A stretch of DNA of 64,000 bases from DLAJ01 sp023663615 (GTDB lineage: Bacteria > Bacillota > Clostridia > Lachnospirales > Lachnospiraceae): the NCBI GenBank assembly GCA_023663615.1, contig JAMPHA010000004.1:1-64000 (forward strand), in the 5' to 3' direction. Within the stretch, counting starts at the first letter, position 1; every line of letters begins with the position of its first letter. Below the pieces are notes generated by a model, which ran no database searches, was not told the DNA's origin, and worked only from the letters and a program-made list of their open reading frames with translations. Shown here in pieces: positions 32,385-40,259 of this stretch. A program made the position numbers and the translations under genes.

Positions 32385-33991
32385 TGGATCTGAAAAAACA
32401 AAAGAGAAGCGTGAATTTTATGCTGACTGTCACCTATGTGGTGATCCTGCTTCGGGCAGTACCGATTCATTTGGCGGTCGGCGATACCGGGTTTGGCATT
32501 TTTGCGGCGGCATATGTGTTGTTTTTTCTTTATGATTATTTTACAAGGGAGATTTTTTCCGGAAATCTTGCGAAACTGATGAATGCGAAGGTTAAGAGGG
32601 AACAGTATCAGGACGCGGAGCAGGCGTTCAATCTTGCGATGTTCTTATCCTTAGCGGTCGGTATCTTTGTTACGGCGGTGGTATTTTTATCAGCGCCCAT
32701 GCTCGCCGGAAAGCTTCTGGGCATTCCTCAGACGGAGAAAGTATTGCGCTATCTGGCGCCTGCGTTTTGTTTTGTAACGGTTTCCTCTTCGTTTTCCGCG
32801 TATTTGAAAGGGATGGGAGAGCATATCAACGATTCCATTGTCCGCCTTGGTACGGAGCTGCTTGTGACGCTGCTGTGCATTGTCATGTCGGGCGTGATGT
32901 ACCGGCAGGGCGAAGCGGTCGGCACGCTCTTAAAGCAGGATGTGTTTGCGGGGATTTACGGTGCGCAGGGCTGTGCGCTGGCAGTCAGTATCGCGACATT
33001 CCTGTGTATGTTGATCTATTTCTTTCTTTATTTACAGATGAAAGTTTCCATGAAACGGAGAGTGATTAAGGATACGCAGAGCCGGTATGAGCCGGATGCG
33101 GTCTATGCGCAGTATCTTTATATTTCATCCGCCGTGCATTATCTGAATCATATGCTGCTGCCGCTCTGTGTGCTGTTGGAGGAGCGTGTGTTTGTCAGTA
33201 AGCTGAACGGCGCTGCCATGACGGAGCGTGTCATCGCAAATGCATGGGGCGTCTATGCGGGGGCGGTGCTGCCGTTTCTTTTGCTGCCGGCCGCCGCGGC
33301 CTGTATTCATGCGCGGGGGACGTGGAATACCTATAAGCGTGCGCTCGCAAGGGATGAACGGAAGTTTGTGCGCGACACGATACAGTCAAAGATACGGCGT
33401 TTCTGTCTGGTGTACGCGCCGCTCGCCATGTTTGTGATGGTCTTTGCCTCGCCGCTGCTCGGATTCCTCTACGGGGAGCAGGGAAAGCCCTGGGCAGGGG
33501 CGCTTTCTGCGGGCGCGCCGTCCATCTTTCTTCTCGGATTTGGGATCGCGCTCATGCAGGTGCTTTTGGGATTAGAGAAGCCGCTTTATATTCTGGCGAT
33601 CCATGCGGCAGGATTTGTGATCCACCTGATTGTTCTGGAAATTTCCGTGAAGCCGGGCGGGGTTTACGATGCGGGACTTGGTTTTGCGTGGCTGGCTGCC
33701 TCCGCGGTGATGGCTGTCGCCTATGGATTTGTTGTTTCCATGCAGCTTAACTACCGCCATAATGTGCTGAATATTGCCAAACCGCTGATCAGCGCGGCAG
33801 GAGGCGGGCTTGTCGGTCTGATCGTTGTGAAACTGGCAGGAACGTCATTGGGAAATCTGCTGACACTGCTCATCGGAGGCGTGTTGTTCTTTATCGTATA
33901 TCTGATCTTAATGATTTTTTTACGGGGACTGACAAGAAAGGAAATCTCGCAGATTCCGGGCGGCGAATTTATTATGAGAATGCTGTCTTAG
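32381..33991 (+). CDS. MOP-superfamily flippase (SpoVB/polysaccharide export-like)
   Basis: The 536-residue product has about 14 hydrophobic segments spread over the whole length, typical of MVF/MATE-type lipid-linked oligosaccharide flippases. The start SVNFMLTVTYVVILLRAVPI and the segment GIALMQVLLGLEKPLYILAI fit SpoVB-like proteins. SpoVB acts in spore cortex synthesis, but close relatives carry lipid II or teichoic precursors, so the substrate is open. It begins in the end of ybeY (ATGA), where diacylglycerol kinase and era are more usual. Confidence 0.8.
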   Translation: MMDLKKQKRSVNFMLTVTYVVILLRAVPIHLAVGDTGFGIFAAAYVLFFLYDYFTREIFSGNLAKLMNAKVKREQYQDAEQAFNLAMFLSLAVGIFVTAVVFLSAPMLAGKLLGIPQTEKVLRYLAPAFCFVTVSSSFSAYLKGMGEHINDSIVRLGTELLVTLLCIVMSGVMYRQGEAVGTLLKQDVFAGIYGAQGCALAVSIATFLCMLIYFFLYLQMKVSMKRRVIKDTQSRYEPDAVYAQYLYISSAVHYLNHMLLPLCVLLEERVFVSKLNGAAMTERVIANAWGVYAGAVLPFLLLPAAAACIHARGTWNTYKRALARDERKFVRDTIQSKIRRFCLVYAPLAMFVMVFASPLLGFLYGEQGKPWAGALSAGAPSIFLLGFGIALMQVLLGLEKPLYILAIHAAGFVIHLIVLEISVKPGGVYDAGLGFAWLAASAVMAVAYGFVVSMQLNYRHNVLNIAKPLISAAGGGLVGLIVVKLAGTSLGNLLTLLIGGVLFFIVYLILMIFLRGLTRKEISQIPGGEFIMRMLS

Positions 33992-34048
33992 GAAATCTGG
34001 CGGAATAAGAAAAAAAGAACTGCCGATACTATGCAAAAGGAGTTTATC

Positions 34049-34858
34049 ATGAAGAATTTGTATAGGATCGGCATTTTTGTGATTGTGTGTATCGTCACGG
34101 GGGTGCTTATTATTTATCTGTTCGACCGGTTTGTAGTCGGAGTAAAGGATATTAGCGGAGGTCTCCCGCAGGTTTTTGAGGAACAGGCGGAGCTCGATGA
34201 GAAGCTGAACCGGCAGGAAGCGGCGGGACAAGCGGTGGACGCAGCGTTCGGAGCAAGGAATGCATCAGGGGCGCAGCAGAGCGGGACCTATGATGAAATA
34301 CCGTCAGAGCCGGAGCAGGATGTTCATACGCAGGAAGATAGGACAGACGGGCTCCATGCATTTCGCGGGGACGGAACGCCCGATGCGGAGGCGGTTCATA
34401 CGGAGGGCACGGATACGGTGGTCACGAAGACGACCGTATATGAGATTGAAGAATACGACCGCCGCACGCAGGAGGCGGCGCTGGTAGTCGAACGCATTCC
34501 GGCACAGTATATCGGAATGGACCGGCAGGAATTGGAGAGCGCGCTTGCAGTATATTTGGAGTCGCCGTCTTTAAGGGATGTAGAACGCGGCTTAAAAGAG
34601 ATCCGGCTTGTGAGTTTTTCACCTGAACGGATCACGGTGCGGAAAAGCTATGACACTGAGCCGGATCACGACTATTATTACCTGACGGAAGAGCGGGGCT
34701 ACGTCGTGGTGTATTACCGCAATATGAGAACGCTGTTTTGTGAGACGGGGATCGCTATGGAGGAGCTGCCTGCGCGTCTGCAGCAGGAGATCAGGCATAT
34801 TAAGACGATGGAAACGGAGGAGGAACTGTACGGATTTTTGGAGTCGTACAGCAGCTAG
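34049..34858 (+). CDS. Single-span membrane protein of unknown function, possibly BofC-like
   Basis: One membrane segment near the N-terminus (residues ~6-26, IGIFVIVCIVTGVLIIYLFD) precedes a low-complexity region (about 50-130). A folded C-terminal region follows, with AALVVERIPAQYIGMDRQEL, RDVERGLKEIRLVSFSPERI and HDYYYLTEERGYVVVYYRN. The short segment with a Met-Asp turn and the YVVVYY strand recall the BofC C-terminal domain of sporulation proteins, but this is weak. ATG 34049 is preferred over 34031, as AAAGGAG is seven bases upstream. The next gene is five bases on. Confidence 0.65.
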   Translation: MKNLYRIGIFVIVCIVTGVLIIYLFDRFVVGVKDISGGLPQVFEEQAELDEKLNRQEAAGQAVDAAFGARNASGAQQSGTYDEIPSEPEQDVHTQEDRTDGLHAFRGDGTPDAEAVHTEGTDTVVTKTTVYEIEEYDRRTQEAALVVERIPAQYIGMDRQELESALAVYLESPSLRDVERGLKEIRLVSFSPERITVRKSYDTEPDHDYYYLTEERGYVVVYYRNMRTLFCETGIAMEELPARLQQEIRHIKTMETEEELYGFLESYSS

Positions 34859-34863
34859 GACGA

Positions 34864-36174
34864 ATGAGAAAAAAAAGCATTGCAGTCATTGGCGCAGGGG
34901 CGGCAGGCATGATGGCGGCTGTGGCGGCGGCTCGTGCGGGAGCGGCAGTCACGATTTATGAGCACCGCAGCGAGGCGGGGCGCAAGCTGTTAATGACGGG
35001 AAACGGAAAGTGTAATCTGACGAATCTGCGTATGGGAACTTCTTATTATTATTGCGGTTCCGAATGCGGGCAGCGCATGGTCAGTTCTGTACTTTCGGAG
35101 TTTGACGAGGAAGATACGCTTTCCTTTTTTCATGAGATCGGGCTTTTGACCTATGACCGGGACGGATATGTCTATCCGCAGTCGGATCAGGCGGTCACGG
35201 TGCGGGATGTGCTTGTGCGGGAATGTTTGTATCAGGGTGTGACATTTCGCTATGACATCGATGTGTATCCGCTGATGCGTCAGGAAAAGGAAAACGGAAA
35301 ATTTATGATCGGAGAGACGCGTTTTGACTGTGTGATCCTTGCCTGCGGCGGGAAATCAGAGCGTCAGACCGGTTCTGACGGCAGCGGCTATGAGCTTGCC
35401 AAACGGTTCGGGCATCGGGTCCGTACGCCGCTTCCGGCGCTCGTGCCGCTTTACACGGATGAGGCGGACTGGCAGAGCATGGCGGGCGTGCGGGTGAAGG
35501 CAGGAATCCGGCTTTTTGTGGACGGCATAGAGGCGGGCGAAGCGCAGGGGGAATTACAGCTGACCGCACAGGGCATTTCGGGGATTCCCGTATTTGAGTT
35601 AAGCAGGATTGCGGTTCATGCCATTTATGAGGGCAGGAGCGTGGAGGCGGAAATCTGTTTTTTGAACGGCAGAGAGCGGGAGCAGATTGAGACGCAGATT
35701 CGGCATATGCTGGCGCGGAGACAGGGGAAAAACGCGGCTCAGACAGGTGCGCAGAAAAAGGGTGAAACGTTACAAAAAATGACCGGAATAGTCAATTCAA
35801 AAGTTCTTTCTTTTTTGCTCGGAAGGATCAGCCGCGGAGCGGATTGCTTACAGAAAGCGCCGCCGGATGATGGACATCTGGCGGCGGAAATGGCGCGGCA
35901 ATTATGCGCTCTGCGGATCAGAATCAGCGGTTATGGAAAATTGGAACACGCACAGGTGACGAGCGGCGGCATTTTATTTGAAGAAGTAACGCAACATTTG
36001 GAATCGCGCTTGTGCAAGGGATTATTTTTTGCCGGGGAAATGCTGGATGTGGATGGCATCTGCGGCGGCTATAATCTGCAGTGGGCGTGGTCAAGCGGCT
36101 TCGCGGCGGGGATGCGCGCGGCGGGAAATGAAGCGGAGGAGAATGACACGGAGGATGGTGTCAAAAAGGGGTGA
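34864..36174 (+). CDS. HI0933/BaiN-family flavoprotein (NAD(P)/FAD-dependent oxidoreductase)
   Basis: The 436-residue product starts with an FAD Rossmann motif IAVIGAGAAGMMAAVAAARAG, shortened here to GAGAAGMMAA, then GRKLLMTGNGKCNLTN, the family hallmark. Near the end, TSGGILFEEV and FAGEMLDVDGICGGYNLQWA are diagnostic for this group. Substrates of most members are unknown; BaiN reduces a bile-acid intermediate, but orthology to BaiN cannot be claimed. The stop overlaps the possible GTG start of the next flavoprotein gene. Confidence 0.85.
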   Translation: MRKKSIAVIGAGAAGMMAAVAAARAGAAVTIYEHRSEAGRKLLMTGNGKCNLTNLRMGTSYYYCGSECGQRMVSSVLSEFDEEDTLSFFHEIGLLTYDRDGYVYPQSDQAVTVRDVLVRECLYQGVTFRYDIDVYPLMRQEKENGKFMIGETRFDCVILACGGKSERQTGSDGSGYELAKRFGHRVRTPLPALVPLYTDEADWQSMAGVRVKAGIRLFVDGIEAGEAQGELQLTAQGISGIPVFELSRIAVHAIYEGRSVEAEICFLNGREREQIETQIRHMLARRQGKNAAQTGAQKKGETLQKMTGIVNSKVLSFLLGRISRGADCLQKAPPDDGHLAAEMARQLCALRIRISGYGKLEHAQVTSGGILFEEVTQHLESRLCKGLFFAGEMLDVDGICGGYNLQWAWSSGFAAGMRAAGNEAEENDTEDGVKKG

Positions 36175-36179
36175 TCGGC

Positions 36180-38060
36180 ATGATACGGATCAATCAGATC
36201 AAATGCGAACCAAAGCAGGTGACGAAGCCTGACGGGGGCATGGACGAGGCGTTGTTAAAAAAGAAAGCGGCATCCGTTCTGAAAGTTTCCCCCAAAGCAA
36301 TTCGCGGGCTTTGGATCAGGCGGCGCTCCATTGACGCAAGAAAAAAGCCGCAGATTTTCTACATATTCAGTGTGGATGTTGTGCTGACAGGCATGTCGGA
36401 GGAACAGGCGCTTGTGAAAGCACACAGCGCGGACTGTCAGATCAGTCCGTGGACAGCGTATGTGTTTCCGGAAGAGGGAAAAGAGGAAATGCAGGAACGT
36501 CCCGTGATCGTCGGAATGGGACCGGCAGGATTATTCTGCGCCTATGAGCTTGCGCTTCACGGGTATCGCCCGATTTTGCTGGAGCGGGGAAAATGCGTGG
36601 AGGCGCGCGCGGAGGATGTCGCGCGGTTTTGGCAGGAAGGCGTTCTTTCGCCGGAATCCAATGTCCAGTTTGGCGAGGGCGGCGCGGGCGCGTTTTCCGA
36701 CGGAAAGCTGAATACGCTGGTTAAGGATAAAGACGGCAGATGCGCGGAGGTATTGCGTATTCTTTGCGCGCATGGAGCAAAAGAAGAAATCTGTTATGAT
36801 CACAAGCCGCATATCGGAACGGATGCGCTTTGCGTGGTTGTGCGCAGCATGAGGGAAGCGGTCATCGCGCATGGCGGCGAGATTCATTTCGAGACTAAAA
36901 TGACCGGACTGCATGTGGAAAACGGGAAGGTGACGGGAGTCACGGCAGTCTGCGGCGGACAGGAGCAGGACGGCCTATGCGGGGGACGGACGGAGGGCAT
37001 TCCGTGCGGCGGACAGGAGCAGAGATTTCCCTGCGGCGCCGTTGTTCTGGCGATCGGGCACAGCGCGCGGGATACGGTGCAGACGTTGTATGAGTCAGGA
37101 ATGGAGATGGAAGCAAAGCCGTTTGCGGTAGGGCTTCGCGTGGAACATCCGCAGACGCTCATCAACCGGAGCCAGTACGGAACGGAGGATGCGGGAATCC
37201 TCGGCGCGGCGGCGTATAAACTGACGGCGCAGACCAAAAGCGGCAGGGGCGTTTATACGTTTTGTATGTGTCCCGGCGGCTATGTCGTCAATGCGTCCTC
37301 GGAGCCGGGGATGCTTGCGGTAAACGGCATGAGCTATTCGGGCAGGGACGGCGGGAATGCCAACAGCGCGGTCATTGTCACGGTCACGCCGGAGGATTAC
37401 GGGGACACGCATCCGCTTTCCGGTATTGCTTTTCAGCGGGAACTGGAACGCAGGGCGTATGCGATTGGCGGCGGGAAGGTGCCGGTGGAGCGTTACGGGG
37501 ATTTTCGAGCAGAAGTATTCGGGAACGCGGCTGGGAGTCTGTTGACAGGCAAAGCTGAGAGCGGCTTGTCCGCCAGTGCGCGCGCAGATGAAGAATTGGA
37601 CGGAAGAGCAGACGGAAGCACTCTTACGAATGAGAAGAATCGGGCAGAAGTCATGTGTGACGGAGCAGCATCTTCCGGTGCGTGCGCAGATGGCAGAACA
37701 GCCGGAACTGCAGCGGCACATACGCGGTGGGAGCCATGTATCAAAGGAGCGTATACTTACGCCAAGGTCGCAGAGATCCTTCCGCGGGAACTGGCGGAGG
37801 CGTTTGCGGAGGGCATGGAGGCGTTCGGGCGGAAGATCCCGCATTACAATGATCCGGATACGTTGTTGGAAGGCGTGGAGAGCAGAACGTCCTCTCCGGT
37901 CAGAATGTTACGGAATGAGGAGCTTGTGTGCCGGATGGCGGATAATCTGTATCCGTGCGGCGAGGGCGCAGGGTATGCCGGGGGAATTGTGTCGGCGGCG
38001 ATGGACGGCGTGCGCGTCGCGGAGGCGATCGCACGGAAATACCGGCGCATCCGGGATTAA
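36180..38060 (+). CDS. FAD-dependent dehydrogenase (COG2509 type) with repeat-rich inserts
   Basis: The protein has an N-terminal small domain (LLKKKAASVLKVSPKAIRGL), an FAD motif VIVGMGPAGLFCAYELALHG, FGEGGAGAFSDGKLNT and the C-terminal GVESRTSSPVRMLRNEEL and YPCGEGAGYAGGIVSAAMDG. Start is either ATG 36180 (GGGG eight bases upstream) or GTG 36171. Two regions look expanded: Cys/Gly-rich CGGQEQ repeats near residue 257-282, and a ~65-residue Ala/Asp/Ser/Thr-rich insert near 450-515, between FGDF-like and IKGAY-like elements. Both lie where relatives have short loops. Substrate unknown. Confidence 0.85.
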   Translation: MIRINQIKCEPKQVTKPDGGMDEALLKKKAASVLKVSPKAIRGLWIRRRSIDARKKPQIFYIFSVDVVLTGMSEEQALVKAHSADCQISPWTAYVFPEEGKEEMQERPVIVGMGPAGLFCAYELALHGYRPILLERGKCVEARAEDVARFWQEGVLSPESNVQFGEGGAGAFSDGKLNTLVKDKDGRCAEVLRILCAHGAKEEICYDHKPHIGTDALCVVVRSMREAVIAHGGEIHFETKMTGLHVENGKVTGVTAVCGGQEQDGLCGGRTEGIPCGGQEQRFPCGAVVLAIGHSARDTVQTLYESGMEMEAKPFAVGLRVEHPQTLINRSQYGTEDAGILGAAAYKLTAQTKSGRGVYTFCMCPGGYVVNASSEPGMLAVNGMSYSGRDGGNANSAVIVTVTPEDYGDTHPLSGIAFQRELERRAYAIGGGKVPVERYGDFRAEVFGNAAGSLLTGKAESGLSASARADEELDGRADGSTLTNEKNRAEVMCDGAASSGACADGRTAGTAAAHTRWEPCIKGAYTYAKVAEILPRELAEAFAEGMEAFGRKIPHYNDPDTLLEGVESRTSSPVRMLRNEELVCRMADNLYPCGEGAGYAGGIVSAAMDGVRVAEAIARKYRRIRD

Positions 38061-38209
38061 AGGATGTCTGCGGCGAACAACGCGTGCGTGGAACGCGAAG
38101 CATTTCACGTCTGCTTTTTGATAAAAAGGAACGGACGGAAAACGAAAAACGCTCCATGGACTTTTTGACAGGAATGTGATAAGGTGAGTAATGGCAGAAA
38201 AATGATGAT

Positions 38210-38251
38210 GGGAAAACAGATATAGGAAAACAGATATGGGAAAACAGATGA
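38210..38251 (+). repeat. Three 14-bp repeats over the proB ribosome-binding site and start
   Basis: Units GGGAAAACAGATAT (38210-38223), AGGAAAACAGATAT (38224-38237) and GGGAAAACAGATGA (38238-38251) are in tandem. Each carries a purine-rich ribosome-binding sequence. The ATG at 38236 spans the second/third unit boundary and another in-frame ATG follows at 38248. Confidence 0.85.
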
Positions 38252-39096
38252 TACGAGAAGCAATCCGGGACAAACAGCGGATTGTGATAAAAATTGGTTC
38301 CTCCTCCCTCCAGCATCCGGAGACGGGAGATCTGGACTATATTAAGATGGAAGTGCTTGTCCGCGAATTGTGCAATCTGCGCAATCAGGGCAAGGACGTG
38401 GTGCTGGTGACGTCAGGGGCGATTGCCTGTGGGAAAAAAGCGGTGCAGATCAAGGAAGGGGATAATCCGATCGCGGTCAAACAGGCATGCGCGGCGATTG
38501 GGCAGGCGCGTCTGATGATGACCTATCAGAAGATTTTTGCGGAATACAATCAGGTGACGGCACAGATTCTGATGACGAGAAATACGATCGTTGACAATCT
38601 GAACCGTTTTAATGCCGCGAATACGTTTACGGAGCTGTTAAAGCTGGGCGTAATCCCGATCGTCAATGAAAATGATACGGTTGCGACTTATGAGATTGAG
38701 ATCGGCGATAACGATACGCTTTCCGCGATCGTTGCGGCGCTCATTCATGCCGATCTGCTCATTTTATTATCGGATATTGACGGACTGTACACAGATAATC
38801 CCAGAACAAATCCGGATGCACAGTTTATTCCGGTCGTGCATGAGATCGACGAGGGAATCCTCCGCATGGGAAAGCATGAGACGGGAAGCAGCGTCGGCAC
38901 GGGCGGCATGGATACCAAGCTGACTGCGGCGAAGATCGCAACGGCATCCGGCGCGGACATGATTATTGCGAACAGTGCGGATGTGCGCATTATCCACCGC
39001 ATCATGGACGGAAGGGAATACGGAACGCTGTTTACGGCGCATAAGGATGACGATTTCTATCTGACGGACTTTGTGGAACAGATGCATAATGACTGA
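38236..39096 (+). CDS. proB: Glutamate 5-kinase (no PUA domain)
   Basis: ProB phosphorylates glutamate in the first step of proline synthesis. The amino-acid kinase fold is complete: RIVIKIGSSSLQHPETGDLD, VTSGAIACGKKAV, GVIPIVNENDTVATYEIEIG, LLILLSDIDGLYTDNPR and GTGGMDTKLTAAKIA. The 286-residue length stops after the kinase domain, so the C-terminal PUA domain found in the 367-residue E. coli enzyme is missing, as in some other Clostridia. Start codons at 38236 and 38248 both have usable ribosome-binding sites because of the 14-bp repeat. proA lies 1.2 kb downstream. Confidence 0.94.
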   Translation: MGKQMIREAIRDKQRIVIKIGSSSLQHPETGDLDYIKMEVLVRELCNLRNQGKDVVLVTSGAIACGKKAVQIKEGDNPIAVKQACAAIGQARLMMTYQKIFAEYNQVTAQILMTRNTIVDNLNRFNAANTFTELLKLGVIPIVNENDTVATYEIEIGDNDTLSAIVAALIHADLLILLSDIDGLYTDNPRTNPDAQFIPVVHEIDEGILRMGKHETGSSVGTGGMDTKLTAAKIATASGADMIIANSADVRIIHRIMDGREYGTLFTAHKDDDFYLTDFVEQMHND

Positions 39097-39232
39097 AAAG
39101 ATGAAAAGGATGAAAGACCGTCGGATCAGAAAAAGGCAGGTCAGGAAGAGTCCGATCAGGAAAAGTCAGATCAGAAAAAAACAGATTAGAAAAAAACAGA
39201 TTAGAAAAAATCAGATTAGGAAAGCCGGATGA
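39089..39232 (+). CDS. Possible small basic peptide with RKxQI repeats
   Basis: A 47-codon frame starts at an ATG overlapping the end of proB (proB stop at 39094-39096) and reads MTEKMKRMKDRRIRKRQVRK and then RK(S/K/N)(Q/P)I five-residue repeats, ending at TGA 39230-39232. The repeats come from the 15-bp array beneath. There is no separate ribosome-binding site, but start-stop overlap could allow coupled translation. It may equally be a chance frame. Confidence 0.2.
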   Translation: MTEKMKRMKDRRIRKRQVRKSPIRKSQIRKKQIRKKQIRKNQIRKAG

Positions 39233-39331
39233 GAGAGAGTCCGATCAGAAAGAGACAGATACGGACGAGGCGGACCAGAAAAGCAGGATTAGAAAAAGCC
39301 AGATAAAAGGAGTCGGACCAGAAAGAGGAGA
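39124..39331 (+). repeat. 15-bp tandem array between proB and the DUF896 gene
   Basis: About 14 degenerate units of the form GATCAGAAAAAGTCA follow each other with a strict 15-base step from 39124 to 39228 (seven units) and then a looser one to about 39331. Several units differ by C to T changes that produce TAG stops in the proB frame. The last unit supplies the GAGGAG ribosome-binding site of the next gene. No other gene lies in the 240-base gap. Confidence 0.85.
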
Positions 39332-39336
39332 TTCAT

Positions 39337-39558
39337 ATGAACGTAGAGGAACTGACAGCGCGTATCAACGAACTTTATCATAAGTCCAAGGAGGAAGGAC
39401 TGACCGAGGAAGAGAAAGAAGAGCAGGCGCGGCTGAGGCAGGAATATATCGAAAATGTCCGCGCCAATCTGCGCGGTCAGCTCAGTGCGATCCGGATTCA
39501 GAACGAGGACGGCAGTATCACCGATCTGGGAAAAGAGCATGGGAACACGGCAAACTAA
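39337..39558 (+). CDS. DUF896 (YnzC-like) small protein
   Basis: The 73-residue helical product starts MNVEELTARINELYHKSKEE and continues with GLTEEEKEEQARLRQEYIEN, the helix-turn-helix-like hairpin of the DUF896/UPF0291 family. Family members are small cytosolic proteins, some under SOS control in Bacillus; the function is not established. It overlaps the next gene by 20 bases. Confidence 0.9.
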   Translation: MNVEELTARINELYHKSKEEGLTEEEKEEQARLRQEYIENVRANLRGQLSAIRIQNEDGSITDLGKEHGNTAN

Positions 39559-40237
39559 TGAGCCGGCGCTGGAAGAAGAGCGCGGACAGGGACGGGGGAC
39601 TGCGGAAAGCAAGCGCGTACTGAGGAAGGCGGCGCTCGCGAAACGGGATTCCCTGACAAAAGAGCAGCGGTTTCAAAAGAGCGGACGGATCGCGGAACGG
39701 CTTCTTGCGCACCCGTGGTATCGGGAGACAGAGAATCTGCTTGTTTACGCTTCCTATCGGAGCGAGGTTTCCACAGAGCAGATCATCCGCAATGCGCTAC
39801 GGTCAGGAAAACAGGTCTATTGTCCGGTCGTGACCGGAAAGAGGGAAATGGTGTTTTGCGCATTGGACGGACCGCTCGCGGACGCCGTATTGTCATCGGG
39901 GCTTGCGGCAATGGAAAAAGACCGTCATGGAATCCCGCAGCCGGATCAAGAAACTTGTGCGCGCTATCGGTATCAGCCGGAGAAAAGCCTGATGCTGATG
40001 CCGGGATGCGCGTTTGACAATAATGGAAACCGGATCGGCTACGGCGGCGGCTTTTATGACAGTTTCTTGGCAGAGCGGCCGATGCGGACGATCGCGTTAT
40101 TTTTTGACTGCCAGCGCACGGATGAGGCGATCGCGGGCGAACCGCACGACGTGCGCCCGGATCGCATCCTGACGGAAAGCGGTTTTCATGCTGTGGAAAG
40201 CGGCGGCATCCGAAACGGTGAGTCGGAACCTAAATAA
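39539..40237 (+). CDS. 5-formyltetrahydrofolate cyclo-ligase
   Basis: This enzyme turns 5-formyl-THF into methenyl-THF with ATP, feeding the folate pool used by FolD and Fhs. The fold starts at KRVLRKAALAKRDSLTKEQR, continues with LLVYASYRSEVSTEQII, and has the signature LMPGCAFDNNGNRIGYGGGF followed by YD. I start at ATG 39539, which overlaps the DUF896 gene by 20 bases; the frame opens earlier at 39455 but without a likely start. The first 25 residues are poorly conserved. Length 232 residues. Confidence 0.9.
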   Translation: MGTRQTNEPALEEERGQGRGTAESKRVLRKAALAKRDSLTKEQRFQKSGRIAERLLAHPWYRETENLLVYASYRSEVSTEQIIRNALRSGKQVYCPVVTGKREMVFCALDGPLADAVLSSGLAAMEKDRHGIPQPDQETCARYRYQPEKSLMLMPGCAFDNNGNRIGYGGGFYDSFLAERPMRTIALFFDCQRTDEAIAGEPHDVRPDRILTESGFHAVESGGIRNGESEPK

Positions 40238-40259
40238 AATGAAGACAGGAGAAAAGACA

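Noticed and set aside
36531..37844. Minus-strand frames of 120-250 codons opposite the FAD dehydrogenase
   Set aside because: Antisense shadows in a GC-biased gene; no ribosome-binding sites or domains.
38165..38193. proB promoter starting with TTGACA at 38165
   Set aside because: With spacers of 16-18 bases, no acceptable -10 box follows.
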